Source: Nocardioides cavernae
GTDB taxonomy: Bacteria; Actinomycetota; Actinomycetes; Propionibacteriales; Nocardioidaceae
Length of the DNA: 64,000 bases
Assembly: GCF_013410035.1 (NCBI RefSeq)
Contig: NZ_JACCBW010000001.1
Coordinates: 186,001-250,000 of the forward strand
Direction: 5' to 3'
Both the position numbers and the translations under genes were made by a program. Below the pieces are notes generated by a model, which did no database searches, was not told the origin of the DNA, and saw only the letters and a list, made by a program, of their open reading frames with translations. Shown piece by piece: positions 33,578 through 42,436 of this stretch. The stretch's first letter is position 1. Each line of letters opens with the position of its first letter.

Positions 33578-34932
33578 CCCCCTCCCGCAGCCGGGTCGCG
33601 GACGGGGCGGCACTGGCCACGTCGGTCGTGCTGCTGCTCGTCGTCCTGGTGACGTTGTGGCGCGAGGCCGGCGCCGGCCAGCCGTTCTCCGCCGTCGACG
33701 AGCACGCCCACGCCGACACGCAGGTCCGCGTGCACCACGGCGAGTTCCCCCGCCGCGGCGACCTGCTGACCCAGGAGGTCGTCGACGCGTGGGTGTGCCG
33801 CCTGGGCCACCAGACCGTGGCGTGGGAGATGGCGTGCGGGTCGCCCGAGGCGGTGCCGGAGAACGTGCCGACCGGCAAGTACACCGCCGGCTACATCCAC
33901 TACCCCACCTACTTCCTCGGCGGGGAGGTGTTCCGGGCGGTGGCCGACCGCGTCGTGCCCGACGAGCCCCCCGTCGACACCTACCGACGCTACGCCGCGC
34001 TGATGATGTTCCTCGGCGCCCTGGCCTGCCTGCTCCTGGCCCGCCGCGTCGGGCTGAGGGGCGCGTCGCTGGTCGCCGCCACCTTCGCCCCGGTGGCCGG
34101 CACCCCGATCCTCGTCTTCGGCACCATGGAGAACCCGACGGCGCTCGCGCCGCTGTGCGGCGCCCTCATCGCGGGCGCCGGGATCCACTGGGTGCTGACC
34201 GGTCGGGGGTTCTGGTGGCTGGCCGCGGCCTCGGTCGTCGGTGCCGCGACCGCCGTCACGTCCTCCCTCCCCACCGGCGTCCTCGTCCTGGCCTGCCTCG
34301 GTGCCCTGCTGCGTCGAGGCCGCGGGACGCCGTACGAGGGGGGCTGGTCACCCCGGTGGTGGCACGTCGGGGTGCTCGGCGCGATCCTGGTCGCCCCCGT
34401 GGTGGCGTTCGGCGCGTGGACGAGCGCCCGGGCGCTGGTCGACAACGAGACGCTCTACTCCGGCTACGGCTTCCAGTCGTGGACCGACGTCCTGGTGGGC
34501 GTGGTCTTCGAGCTCGTCACCCCGCACGTGCCGTGGGCCAGCGACGGCAACCTCACCAGCCCGGACCCCGACCTCGTCCAGCGCCTGCTGATGGCCGTGC
34601 TCAACGGGACCCCGTTCCTCATGGTGGTCCTCGTCGGCGGTGCGCTCGCGCTCGGCGCCATGGGCGCCTTCCGGTCGGGCCCCACCTCCCCGCTCCCGCT
34701 CCTCGCCGGCGCGTGCATCCTCGGCATGGTCCTCTACCCGCCGCTGCTGCGGCTCTCGAACGCCGTCAACGTCGGCATCGACCACCCGGTCGTCTCCCGC
34801 TACTCCATCTCGCTGCTGCCGCTGCTGGTGTGGGTGGCCCTGCTGCAGGTGCGCGAGCACCGGGCGTACGGTCGGGTGCTGGCCGTGGTCGCGGCGGGCA
34901 CGGTCGTCGCCGTCTGTGCGGGTGCATGGTGA
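33574..34932 (+). CDS. DUF2142-like multi-pass membrane protein, paralog 2
   Basis: A 452-aa tandem paralog of the preceding protein, sharing FSAVDEHAHADTQVRVHHGE, the Cys-containing loop VCRLGH...ACG, GYIHYPTYF, DTYRRYAAL, FGT-ENPTA and TGRGFWWLAAAS at matching places, with the same pattern of membrane helices. The GTG overlaps the upstream stop by 4 bp. Retention of both copies in one operon suggests different specificities or a heterodimer. The gene is followed by a gap holding the promoter at 34946-34975, so the sugar-biosynthesis genes downstream may be transcribed separately. Confidence 0.7.
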   Translation: MTPSRSRVADGAALATSVVLLLVVLVTLWREAGAGQPFSAVDEHAHADTQVRVHHGEFPRRGDLLTQEVVDAWVCRLGHQTVAWEMACGSPEAVPENVPTGKYTAGYIHYPTYFLGGEVFRAVADRVVPDEPPVDTYRRYAALMMFLGALACLLLARRVGLRGASLVAATFAPVAGTPILVFGTMENPTALAPLCGALIAGAGIHWVLTGRGFWWLAAASVVGAATAVTSSLPTGVLVLACLGALLRRGRGTPYEGGWSPRWWHVGVLGAILVAPVVAFGAWTSARALVDNETLYSGYGFQSWTDVLVGVVFELVTPHVPWASDGNLTSPDPDLVQRLLMAVLNGTPFLMVVLVGGALALGAMGAFRSGPTSPLPLLAGACILGMVLYPPLLRLSNAVNVGIDHPVVSRYSISLLPLLVWVALLQVREHRAYGRVLAVVAAGTVVAVCAGAW

Positions 34933-34945
34933 GGCGCCCGTCGTC

Positions 34946-34975
34946 TTGGGGCGCACCGGGGCCCGCGACTAGGTT
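34946..34975 (+). promoter_or_regulatory. Candidate promoter of the aminotransferase operon
   Basis: TTGGGG (34946-34951), 18 bp, then TAGGTT (34970-34975). An AGGAAGG ribosome site (34994-35000) follows, 11 nt before the ATG at 35012. Confidence 0.5.
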
Positions 34976-35011
34976 GGTGCGTCGCACGCACTCAGGAAGG
35001 TGAGTCCACAC

Positions 35012-36157
35012 ATGCAGCCCACTCGACAGGTCGCCCTCGGCCAGCCCACGGTCGGCGAGGAGGAGATCGAGGCCCTCCGCGAGGTGTTCGCGAGCGGCTG
35101 GCTCTCCGGAGCCGGACCCACGTGCGTGGCGTTCGAGAAGGAGTTCGCCGCGACCGTCGGCGCGGCCCACGGCCTCGCGACGTCCAACTGCGGCTCGTCG
35201 CTGCACCTCGCGCTCCAGGTGCTGGGCGCCGGTCCCGGCGACGAGGTGATCGTCGCCGACTACACCTTCCCCGCGACCGGTCACTCGGTGATGTGGACCG
35301 GCGCCACGCCGCGCTTCGCCGACGTGCGCCCCGACATCGGCACCATCGACGTGGAGGCGGCGGCCGCGCTCGTCAACGAGCGCACCGTGGGCATCATCGC
35401 GGTCGACGTCGTCGGCCAGCCCGCCGACTACGACGAGCTGGCAGCCCTGGCGCAGCGCCACGGCCTCTGGCTGCTGGAGGACGCCGCCTGCTCGGCCGGC
35501 GCCACCTACAAGGGCCGCCCCGCCGGCAGCCTGGCCGACATGGCGGCGTTCAGCTTCCACGGCCGCAAGGGCATCACCGCCGGCGAGGGTGGCGCCCTCG
35601 TCAGCGACGACGCCGAGCGGATGGACCTCGCCCGCAAGCTCCACACCTACGGCATCGCCCCCGCCGTCAGCCGCGAGGGGGCAGCCTCGCTCGCCGTGCC
35701 GTCGTTCGACATGGCCGGCTACAACTACCGGATGTCCGACGTGCAGGCGGCCATGATGCGCGTCCAGCTCACGCGCCTGCCCCACCTCGTCGCGGCCCGC
35801 ACCGCTGCCGCCGACGGCTACGCCGAGCGCCTGGCGGACGTCGACGGCATCGACCTGCCGGTGGTCCTCGAGGACCGCACCCACCCGTGGCAGTCCTACC
35901 TCGTCACGACCCACGACTCCGTCGACCGCGACGCCGTCGTCGTGGCGCTGCGCGAGCGCGGCGTCGGCAGCAACTTCGGCACGTACGCCTCCCACGTCCA
36001 GCCGGTCTACGGGACGCGGGACGACTGCCCCGTGTCGGCGCGCCTGTTCACCTCGCAGTTCGCGCTGCCGATGCACGCCAACCTGGTGGCCGACGACCTC
36101 GACCACGTCGCGGAGCAGCTGCGCGCGGTCCTCGCCGACCCCGCCGTCCGCTCATGA
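35012..36157 (+). CDS. DegT/DnrJ/EryC1 sugar aminotransferase, copy 1
   Basis: A 381-aa PLP-dependent aminotransferase of the type that converts keto-sugars of nucleotide sugars to amino sugars. It has the family blocks SGWLSGAGPTCVAFEKEFA, GSSLHLALQVLGAGPGDEVI and EDAACSAGATYKGRPAG, and the PLP lysine in FSFHGRKGITAGEGG. The ATG at 35012 is preferred over a GTG at 35000, which would overlap the ribosome site. The stop overlaps the LpxA-like gene by 4 bp (ATGA), so aminotransferase and acyltransferase are co-translated, which suggests the new amine is acylated next. Confidence 0.92.
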   Translation: MQPTRQVALGQPTVGEEEIEALREVFASGWLSGAGPTCVAFEKEFAATVGAAHGLATSNCGSSLHLALQVLGAGPGDEVIVADYTFPATGHSVMWTGATPRFADVRPDIGTIDVEAAAALVNERTVGIIAVDVVGQPADYDELAALAQRHGLWLLEDAACSAGATYKGRPAGSLADMAAFSFHGRKGITAGEGGALVSDDAERMDLARKLHTYGIAPAVSREGAASLAVPSFDMAGYNYRMSDVQAAMMRVQLTRLPHLVAARTAAADGYAERLADVDGIDLPVVLEDRTHPWQSYLVTTHDSVDRDAVVVALRERGVGSNFGTYASHVQPVYGTRDDCPVSARLFTSQFALPMHANLVADDLDHVAEQLRAVLADPAVRS

Positions 36158-36849
36158 GCAACCGCATCCACCCCACGGCCGTCGTCGGCCCCGAGGTCAC
36201 GCTCGGCGAGGACAACGTGATCGGGCCCTACTGCGTCCTGCAGGGCCGGGTCACCCTCGGCGACGGCAACTACCTCGCCTCCCACGTCGTGATCGGCGGG
36301 GCGGCGGAGGTCCGCGGGCACGACATGACCGCGTCGTGGGAGGAGCCGTTCGACGGCAACCCCGTCCTGGTCGGCTCCCGCAACGTCTTCAAGGAGATGG
36401 TCACCGTGAGCGGCGGCTGGGCCCACGAGACGTCGGTGGGTGACGACGGCTTCTTCATGACCAAGGCCCACGTCAACCACGACGGGCGCATCGGCGACGA
36501 GGTGACCCTCTCGGCGATGGTCGTCACCGCCGGCCACGTCACCGTCGGCGACGGTGCCAACCTCGGACTGGGCACGGTCGTGCACCAGCGGCTCACCGTC
36601 GGCGACGGGGCGATGATCGGCATGCAGTCGGCCGTCACGCGCGAGCTGCCTCCCTTCGTCGTCAGCATGGGCGTGCCCGCCCGTGCCGCGCGGCTCAACA
36701 CCTACCGGCTCGACCGGCTCGGTGTCGCGACCGACCAGCACGAGCCGCTCGCCGCGGTCGTCCTGCACGGCTCGCACGACACGTCCGCGCTCCAGCACCC
36801 GCTGCGGGCGCCCGTCGAGGCGTGGCTCGCCCGCCTCTCCGCCCACTGA
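36154..36849 (+). CDS. LpxA-like left-handed beta-helix acyltransferase
   Basis: A 231-aa hexapeptide-repeat acyltransferase resembling LpxA (acyl-ACP:UDP-GlcNAc acyltransferase) more than the short sugar acetyltransferases. It starts NRIHPTAVVGPEVTLGEDN, has SRNVFKEMVTVSGG where LpxA has its conserved repeat, and KAHVNHDGRIGDEVTL with the probable catalytic His. The C-terminal passage SMGVPARAARLNTYRLDRLG matches LpxA's NxxGLKRRG region. Actinobacteria make no lipid A, so a different acceptor, probably an amino sugar made by the co-translated aminotransferase, is expected. The acyl length is unknown. It is slightly shorter than LpxA (~260 aa) at the C-terminal helical part. Confidence 0.8.
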   Translation: MSNRIHPTAVVGPEVTLGEDNVIGPYCVLQGRVTLGDGNYLASHVVIGGAAEVRGHDMTASWEEPFDGNPVLVGSRNVFKEMVTVSGGWAHETSVGDDGFFMTKAHVNHDGRIGDEVTLSAMVVTAGHVTVGDGANLGLGTVVHQRLTVGDGAMIGMQSAVTRELPPFVVSMGVPARAARLNTYRLDRLGVATDQHEPLAAVVLHGSHDTSALQHPLRAPVEAWLARLSAH

Positions 36850-36900
36850 CCCGACCAGCACGCACCGGCACCAGCAAGCACCAGCACCGAAAGGCACCCC

Positions 36901-38013
36901 ATGTCCGCCGACTCCCTCCCCTTCATCCCGCCCGCCAAGCCGATCGTCGGCGACGACGAGCGCGCAGCCGTGGACCGCGTGATGCGCTCCGGCATGATCG
37001 CGCAGGGACCCGAGGTCGCCGCGTTCGAGCAGGAGTTCGGCGCCGCGGTCACCGGTGGGCGTACGGCCGTGGCGGTGAACTCCGGCACCTCGGCCCTGCA
37101 CCTGGGCCTGCTGGCCGCGGGCATCGGCCCCGGCGACGAGGTCATCGTCCCGTCCTTCACCTTCGCCGCCACGGCCAACTCGGTCGCCCTGACCGGCGCC
37201 ACCCCCGTCTTCGCCGACGTCGAGCCCGACCACTTCTGCCTCGACGCCGACAGCGTCCGCGCCGCGGTCACCGAGCGGACGGCGGCGATCATGCCGGTCC
37301 ACCTCTACGGCCACCCGGCCGACGTGGACGCGCTGCAGGCCGTGGCCGACGAGCACGGCCTGCGCCTGTTCGAGGACGCGGCCCAGGCCCACCTCGCCAC
37401 GTGGAAGGGCGCCCAGGTCGGCACCTTCGGCGACTTCGCGATGTTCAGCCTCTACCCCACCAAGAACATGACCTCCGGCGAGGGCGGCATGGTCTCCTGC
37501 GCCACCGAGGAGATCGCCCGGATGGTGCGCCTCCTGCGCAACCAGGGCATGGAGCGCCAGTACGCCAACGAGGTCGTCGGCTTCAACGCGCGGATGACCG
37601 ACATCCACGCCGCGATCGGCCGCGTGCAGCTGACGAAGGTCGAGGGCTGGACCAAGGTCCGCCAGGACAACGCGGCCTACCTCGACGCCCACCTCGAGGG
37701 CGTCGTCGTGCCTACCGTCGCCGAGTCCGCGACGCACGTCTACCACCAGTACACGATCAAGGTCGACGGCGCCGAGCGCGACCGCATCGTCGCGGCCATG
37801 CGCGAGGAGCACCAGGTCGGCTCGGGTGTCTACTACCCGATCCCCAACCACCAGCTCGCGTCGCTGACGAAGTACGCCGACGGCCTCGAGCTGCCGGTCA
37901 CCCAGCAGGTGGCGCGCGAGGTCATCTCGCTGCCCGTCCACCCCTCGCTGGGCGAGGGCGACCTCGAGCGCATCGTGACCGCCGTCAACGCCACGGTCCG
38001 CGCGGGCGCCTGA
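36901..38013 (+). CDS. DegT/DnrJ/EryC1 sugar aminotransferase, copy 2
   Basis: A 370-aa PLP aminotransferase, related to but distinct from the copy at 35012. It has FIPPAKPIVGDDERAAVDRV, the glycine-rich NSGTSALHLGLLAAGIGPGD, EDAAQAHLATWKGAQVG, and the PLP lysine in FSLYPTKNMTSGEGGM. The sequence resembles WbpE/WlbC and GnnB, which aminate 3-keto UDP-sugars formed by a Gfo/Idh oxidoreductase such as that at 42861. GAAAGG precedes the ATG. A strong hairpin terminator follows at 38035-38070. Assignment of the exact sugar is inference. Confidence 0.92.
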   Translation: MSADSLPFIPPAKPIVGDDERAAVDRVMRSGMIAQGPEVAAFEQEFGAAVTGGRTAVAVNSGTSALHLGLLAAGIGPGDEVIVPSFTFAATANSVALTGATPVFADVEPDHFCLDADSVRAAVTERTAAIMPVHLYGHPADVDALQAVADEHGLRLFEDAAQAHLATWKGAQVGTFGDFAMFSLYPTKNMTSGEGGMVSCATEEIARMVRLLRNQGMERQYANEVVGFNARMTDIHAAIGRVQLTKVEGWTKVRQDNAAYLDAHLEGVVVPTVAESATHVYHQYTIKVDGAERDRIVAAMREEHQVGSGVYYPIPNHQLASLTKYADGLELPVTQQVAREVISLPVHPSLGEGDLERIVTAVNATVRAGA

Positions 38014-38034
38014 CCCCACCTCGGCACGAGCCGC

Positions 38035-38070
38035 ACCGGCCGGTGTCCCCCTTGGGGGGCGCCGGCCGGT
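38035..38070. terminator. Bidirectional GC-rich hairpin terminator
   Basis: ACCGGCCGG (38035-38043) and CCGGCCGGT (38062-38070), with inner C5/G5 pairing around a TT loop, form a stem between the convergent genes ending at 38013 and 38089. No U-tract is present, as is usual in this base composition. Confidence 0.7.
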
Positions 38071-38088
38071 CCTCGTCCCGGGCCCGCC

Positions 38089-40089
38089 TCAGCCCGGTTC
38101 GCGCAGCTCGTAGACGTACTGCGTGCCGCCGTACCAGCGGAAGGGACGCAGCGGCTTCACGCAGGGTCCGGTGATCTCCAGGGTCGAGACCACGTAGCCG
38201 ACGTCGAGGTCGCTCTCGGCGAGCCAGCACGCGCGGGTGTGCACCACGATCACGTCGGGTGCGGCCTCCTCGACCCAGGGCGCGTCACGCTCGCCGTCGA
38301 AGGCGACGTAGAGATAGCTGGCACCACGGTTCCAGACGTCCTCGTACTCGTGGTCGGGATCGATGTTCTCCCACTCCGACACGATCGGACCCGTCACCTG
38401 GTTGCCGGTGAGCGTCGGTGCGCCGTTGGCGACCAGGAGCGCGTTGGCGGCCATCGAGTTGGCCGCGATGAGCGTGCCGTCGGCTTCCGCGCGCGCGACC
38501 AGGGACCGCACGCTGTTGGCGGCGGGACTGCTGCGGAGCTCGCCGACGCCCCGCACGATCGGGTTCGCGTCGATGCCCGCCGCGAGGCAGACCGCGAGGG
38601 CCAGCCCGACCGGCCAGGCGCGCAGCGGCCAGCGGGTGACGGCGTACGCGATCGCCGACACCGCCAGGACCGCGAGCCACACCTGCCACGTGGTGAGGTC
38701 GGGCAGTGCCTTGCGGGCGTCGGAGGCGCCGTAGGCGGTCGCGACCCCCGTCGTCACGGCTGCAGCGACCGCGAGCCGCGACGAGCTGCCGCTCAGGCGC
38801 GACACGAGCAGGACCAGCAGCAGCGTCGCCGGGAACCCGACGGTCTGCGCGGCCCGCACGGGGAGCACCGAGCTCAGGAGCGGGATGTGCTCACCGACGG
38901 GCCCCCAGTCGAACATCGCCCAGGCGCTCCACAGCGCGGTGAACGCCGCCAGCGTGGCGATGGCGCCGCGCTGGGCCGTGGTCGAGGCCGCCCACGCCCG
39001 GCGCCACACCACGACCGCCCAGAGGGCGCACACCAGGAACCCCGACGAGATCTCGCTCTGGTTGAGCAGCGTGGGGGCGGCGCCGTCCTCCATCTCGAAC
39101 AGGGCCGGTCCGCCGAAGAGCTGGGCGGGTGTCTGCGCGGCCCCCGTGACCCGGCGCAGGCCGGGGTAGACGGTGTTGAGCTCGGCCGACAGCGAGGCGG
39201 CGTTCTCCAGCAGGGTGCCGGCCAGCACCGCGACCGAGACGAGCGCCCCCGCGCCGACCGTGAGCAGCGCCTGACGGCGGGTGGCCCGGTCGGCGACGAG
39301 GTAGACGCCGGTGGCGATCACCAACGGCACCCCCAGGGTGAGCGACCACGGCACGTAGTAGGTCACCAGCCGGGCCAGCAGGATGCCTGCGAGACCGGCC
39401 TGCAGCAGGGCCGTCACCCGTCTGCCGGCGACCATCCGGTCGCGCGCCAGCCACAGCACGTAGCTGCCCGCCGCGGCGAACGCCATGATCCGCACCGGCA
39501 TGAACGACCACCACAGCGAGGCCGGGGCCAGGAAGACGAGCACCAGGCCCAGCCACGACATCGGTCGGGAGGCGCCCATCCGCCGCAGCAGCGGGGGCAG
39601 GGCCAGCACCAGCAGGAGCCACGGCCACGCCCGGAACGCGGAGAACAGCATCTCGTCGGGCAGCCACGGTCCGAGGCGGAGCAGGTTGCCCTCGTGGAAC
39701 AGCACCGACTCGACGACCTGGCCCGACGAGATCTGGTAGATCAGGTCGGGGTCCTGGGAGAGCGACGGGGCGGTCGAGGACCCGTGGGCCAGCACCGACA
39801 GGTCGATGGGAGCCTGCGTGAGCCACTCGTCGCTGCGGATGGGGAGCGACGTGCCCCACTGGTCGGCTCCCTGGCCGGTGCCCTCCACGGAGAGCAGCCC
39901 GAGGGAGGACGTGGACAGGCCGGCGAGGCTGATCACCGCGTAGGCCAGCAGCGGGAGCAGCACCTCGAGCCGGTCGGGCCACCCGCCGAAGAGGCGCGAC
40001 GACCGCCACGACGGGACGTCTGCAGGAGGCCTCTCGGCGCTGGTCCGGTCGTCGGCTGGCTCCCCGTCGGGGACCGTCCGCTCCGGCAA
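38089..40089 (-). CDS. Large multi-pass membrane protein of unknown function (GT-C-like)
   Basis: I cannot name the family. The 666-aa protein has a hydrophilic N-terminus (about 40 residues), then 12-14 hydrophobic segments (LLPLLAYAVISLAGL and onward to ~residue 500) and a C-terminal soluble domain. That domain contains ANSMAANALLVANGAPTLTG, and YVYELREPG closes the protein. Helix 1 is followed by an extracytoplasmic loop with SLPIRSDEWLTQAPIDLSV, reminiscent of the acidic first loop of GT-C glycosyltransferases. It is the only plainly minus-strand gene among the left-hand plus-strand genes of the island. The start is uncertain: a TTG at 40089 is used, and a GGGGAGG lies 17 nt upstream, rather far. 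Confidence 0.6.
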   Translation of the reverse strand: MPERTVPDGEPADDRTSAERPPADVPSWRSSRLFGGWPDRLEVLLPLLAYAVISLAGLSTSSLGLLSVEGTGQGADQWGTSLPIRSDEWLTQAPIDLSVLAHGSSTAPSLSQDPDLIYQISSGQVVESVLFHEGNLLRLGPWLPDEMLFSAFRAWPWLLLVLALPPLLRRMGASRPMSWLGLVLVFLAPASLWWSFMPVRIMAFAAAGSYVLWLARDRMVAGRRVTALLQAGLAGILLARLVTYYVPWSLTLGVPLVIATGVYLVADRATRRQALLTVGAGALVSVAVLAGTLLENAASLSAELNTVYPGLRRVTGAAQTPAQLFGGPALFEMEDGAAPTLLNQSEISSGFLVCALWAVVVWRRAWAASTTAQRGAIATLAAFTALWSAWAMFDWGPVGEHIPLLSSVLPVRAAQTVGFPATLLLVLLVSRLSGSSSRLAVAAAVTTGVATAYGASDARKALPDLTTWQVWLAVLAVSAIAYAVTRWPLRAWPVGLALAVCLAAGIDANPIVRGVGELRSSPAANSVRSLVARAEADGTLIAANSMAANALLVANGAPTLTGNQVTGPIVSEWENIDPDHEYEDVWNRGASYLYVAFDGERDAPWVEEAAPDVIVVHTRACWLAESDLDVGYVVSTLEITGPCVKPLRPFRWYGGTQYVYELREPG

Positions 40090-40165
40090 CGTGGTGTTGA
40101 TGACGGCCTCCCCGCGTGTCGAGCCAAGCGGCGGTCAGGCTACTCCACGCCGTCGGACCGCCGGA

Positions 40166-40196
40166 TTGGGAGGTGGCGCTCGCCGATCGTTATGGT
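40166..40196 (+). promoter_or_regulatory. Candidate promoter of the glycosyltransferase-epimerase operon
   Basis: TTGGGA (40166-40171), 19 bp, TATGGT (40191-40196), in the 143-bp gap between divergent genes. The transcript would have a leader of about 30 nt before the GTG at 40233. Confidence 0.4.
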
Positions 40197-40232
40197 GGAC
40201 CGGTTTGTACGCGCTCTCGAACGGGGTCCTAC

Positions 40233-41435
40233 GTGCGCATCGTCGTGGTGAACAACTTCTACCCGCCGCGGGTGGGGGGCAGCGCTCACCTCAGTGACGC
40301 CCTCGCGCGCGGCTACGCCGCCCGCGGCCACGAGGTGCTCGTGGTGACGGCGGCCTACCAGGACGCGCCGGCCGAGGAGTGGCGCGACGGCGTACGGGTC
40401 GTGCGGTTCCCCGCCTTCGTCCTCCCCGAGAGCCGGCTGGCGGTGTCGTTCGACATCTCCTTCGCCACGCGTCCCTCGCTGCGCCGCAGCCTCGCGCGGC
40501 TGCTCGACGACTTCAAGCCCGACGTGATCCACCAGCACGGCCAGTTCATGGACCTGACGTGGGCCACCGGCGCGTACGCCCGTCGGCGCGGGATCCCGGT
40601 GCTGCTGAGCATCCACACCCGCCTCGAGAACCCCGCCGCGGCCTACCGCCACGCCTTCCGGTTCCTCGACGCCTCCCTCGTGGCGCCGCGCCTGCGCCGG
40701 TTCCGTCCCTCGCTCGTGGTGATGGACTCCTACATGGAGGACTACATCAAGGAGCGCTACCGCGGCCGCTACCGCGACCTCGTCGCCATCCCCGTCGGCG
40801 TCGACCCCGACTGGGTCCGTTCCGGCGACGCCGCCCGCGGACGCGAGCTCGCCGGCGTCGGCCCGGACGCGCCGATCATCCTCTCGGTCGGGCACGTCAT
40901 CCCCGTGCGCGACCGGCTCGGCCTCGTCGAGGCGCTGCCCGCCGTGCTGGCCGAGCACCCGGACGCCCGGCTCGTCGTGGTCGGCCGCGTCTACTACGAC
41001 CTGTTCCAGAAGCGGGCCGAGGAGCTCGGCGTGAGCCACGCCGTGACGAGCCTCGGCGCGGTGCCCAAGCCCGACGTGCCGCACCTGCTGGCCGCGGCGG
41101 CCGTGGAGAGCCACGAGCAGGGCATCGGCCTCGGCACGGCGACCCTCGAGTCGATGGCGGCCGGCACGCCCGTCGTCGCCTGGGGACGCATCGACAACTT
41201 CCCCGGCGTCCCGATGGTCGACGGCGAGGACATCTTCATGTGCGAGCCGGGCGACGTCGCCGGGCTCGCCCAGCGCCTCGTCCGTGCGCTGGACGACCCG
41301 GAGGCGACCCGCGCCGTCGGCGACCGCTCGCGCGCCATCGTCGACGAGCACTTCGCCCTCGACCGCGTGCTCGACCGCCACCTCGAGGTGCTCGACGACC
41401 TCGTGACGCACGCCGCGCCGCAGACCATCCGCTGA
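40233..41435 (+). CDS. GT4-family glycosyltransferase
   Basis: A 400-aa GT-B retaining glycosyltransferase. The N-terminal Rossmann domain starts RIVVVNNFYPPRVGGSAHLS, the glycine-rich acceptor loop typical of GT4. The C-terminal donor domain has IILSVGHVIPVRDRLGLVEA and the E-x7-E motif in ESHEQGIGLGTATLESMAAG. There is no membrane helix, so it works on lipid-linked or nucleotide-sugar substrates at the cytoplasmic face. The GTG at 40233 gives a normal start directly at strand 1; more upstream codons are unlikely. It is followed by the epimerase and an acetyltransferase on the same strand. Confidence 0.92.
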   Translation: MRIVVVNNFYPPRVGGSAHLSDALARGYAARGHEVLVVTAAYQDAPAEEWRDGVRVVRFPAFVLPESRLAVSFDISFATRPSLRRSLARLLDDFKPDVIHQHGQFMDLTWATGAYARRRGIPVLLSIHTRLENPAAAYRHAFRFLDASLVAPRLRRFRPSLVVMDSYMEDYIKERYRGRYRDLVAIPVGVDPDWVRSGDAARGRELAGVGPDAPIILSVGHVIPVRDRLGLVEALPAVLAEHPDARLVVVGRVYYDLFQKRAEELGVSHAVTSLGAVPKPDVPHLLAAAAVESHEQGIGLGTATLESMAAGTPVVAWGRIDNFPGVPMVDGEDIFMCEPGDVAGLAQRLVRALDDPEATRAVGDRSRAIVDEHFALDRVLDRHLEVLDDLVTHAAPQTIR

Positions 41436-41505
41436 CGGCACCGGACCACCCCGGACCCACCCCAGACCACCCGAGCACCACACGATCCACGAGGAGATCC
41501 ATCAG

Positions 41506-42429
41506 ATGAGCACGAAGGAAACCGTCTTCTTCACCGGCGGCGCCGGCTTCATCGGCATGCACGTCGTGCCCATGCTGCTCGAGAAGGACTACAAGGTCCG
41601 CATCTTCGACAACATGTTCCGCGGCGACCGTGACGCCGTCGCCCAGCTCGGCGACGACGTCGAGCTCATCGACCAGGACGTGCGCTACGGCGGCGCGGTC
41701 CACGCCGCGATGAAGGGCTGCTCCAAGGTCATCCACGCGGCCGCGGTGTCGATCAACAAGAGCCAGGCGGACCCCTACGAGTCCATGGACATCAACATGA
41801 TCGGCAACCACAACGTGTTCGCCGCGGCCGCCGACCACGGTGTCGACCGGCTGGTCTACTGCTCCTCCGCGTCCGTCTACGGCGACCCCGAGCGGCTCCC
41901 GATGCACGAGGACGACAAGCTCCTCCCGATCACCCCCTACTGCATCGCCAAGCGCGCCGGCGAGGACCTCCTCGGCTACTACCAGCGCCGCGCCGACCTG
42001 TCGTGGATCGCGCTGCGCTTCTTCAACGTCTACGGCCCCGGCCAGAAGACCACCGCCTACTACACGTCGGTGATCAACCACTTCGTCAACCGGATCAAGA
42101 ACGGCGAGCCCCCGGTGATCGACGGCAAGGGCGAGCAGTCGATGGACTTCATCCACGTCCACGACATCGCGCGCTCCGTCGTGCTGGCCCTCGAGTCGGA
42201 GCAGGCCAACGTGCCGGTCAACATCGGCACCGGCATCGACACCTCCATCGCCGACCTGGCGCACATCCTCATCGACGCCGTGGGCGCCGACGTCGAGCCG
42301 CAGTTCAACCCCCGCGACGTGCTGGTGAGCCGCCGCGCGGCGGACACCACGCGCGCCAAGGAGGTCCTCGGCTTCGAGCCGACGATCGACGTGCGCACCG
42401 GCATGACCGAGCTCATCCGCGGTCAGTGA
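41506..42429 (+). CDS. NAD-dependent epimerase/dehydratase (extended SDR)
   Basis: A 307-aa extended short-chain dehydrogenase/reductase acting on nucleotide sugars. It has the NAD-binding GGAGFIGMHVVPMLLE, the active-site Ser in YCSSASVYGDP, and YCIAK for the catalytic Tyr/Lys. RFFNVYGPGQ supplies the substrate site, and a late DFIHVHDIARSVVLAL is typical of UDP-glucose 4-epimerase-like enzymes. Candidates are UDP-GlcNAc(A) 4-epimerase or a related sugar epimerase. It is 8 bp before the acetyltransferase gene and probably shares its pathway. Confidence 0.93.
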   Translation: MSTKETVFFTGGAGFIGMHVVPMLLEKDYKVRIFDNMFRGDRDAVAQLGDDVELIDQDVRYGGAVHAAMKGCSKVIHAAAVSINKSQADPYESMDINMIGNHNVFAAAADHGVDRLVYCSSASVYGDPERLPMHEDDKLLPITPYCIAKRAGEDLLGYYQRRADLSWIALRFFNVYGPGQKTTAYYTSVINHFVNRIKNGEPPVIDGKGEQSMDFIHVHDIARSVVLALESEQANVPVNIGTGIDTSIADLAHILIDAVGADVEPQFNPRDVLVSRRAADTTRAKEVLGFEPTIDVRTGMTELIRGQ

Positions 42430-42436
42430 GCCTGCG

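Noticed and set aside
36154-36849. Lipid A biosynthesis (true lpxA)
   Set aside because: No lpxC, lpxD or other lipid A genes are present and all flanking genes are actinobacterial; only the acyltransferase fold is claimed.
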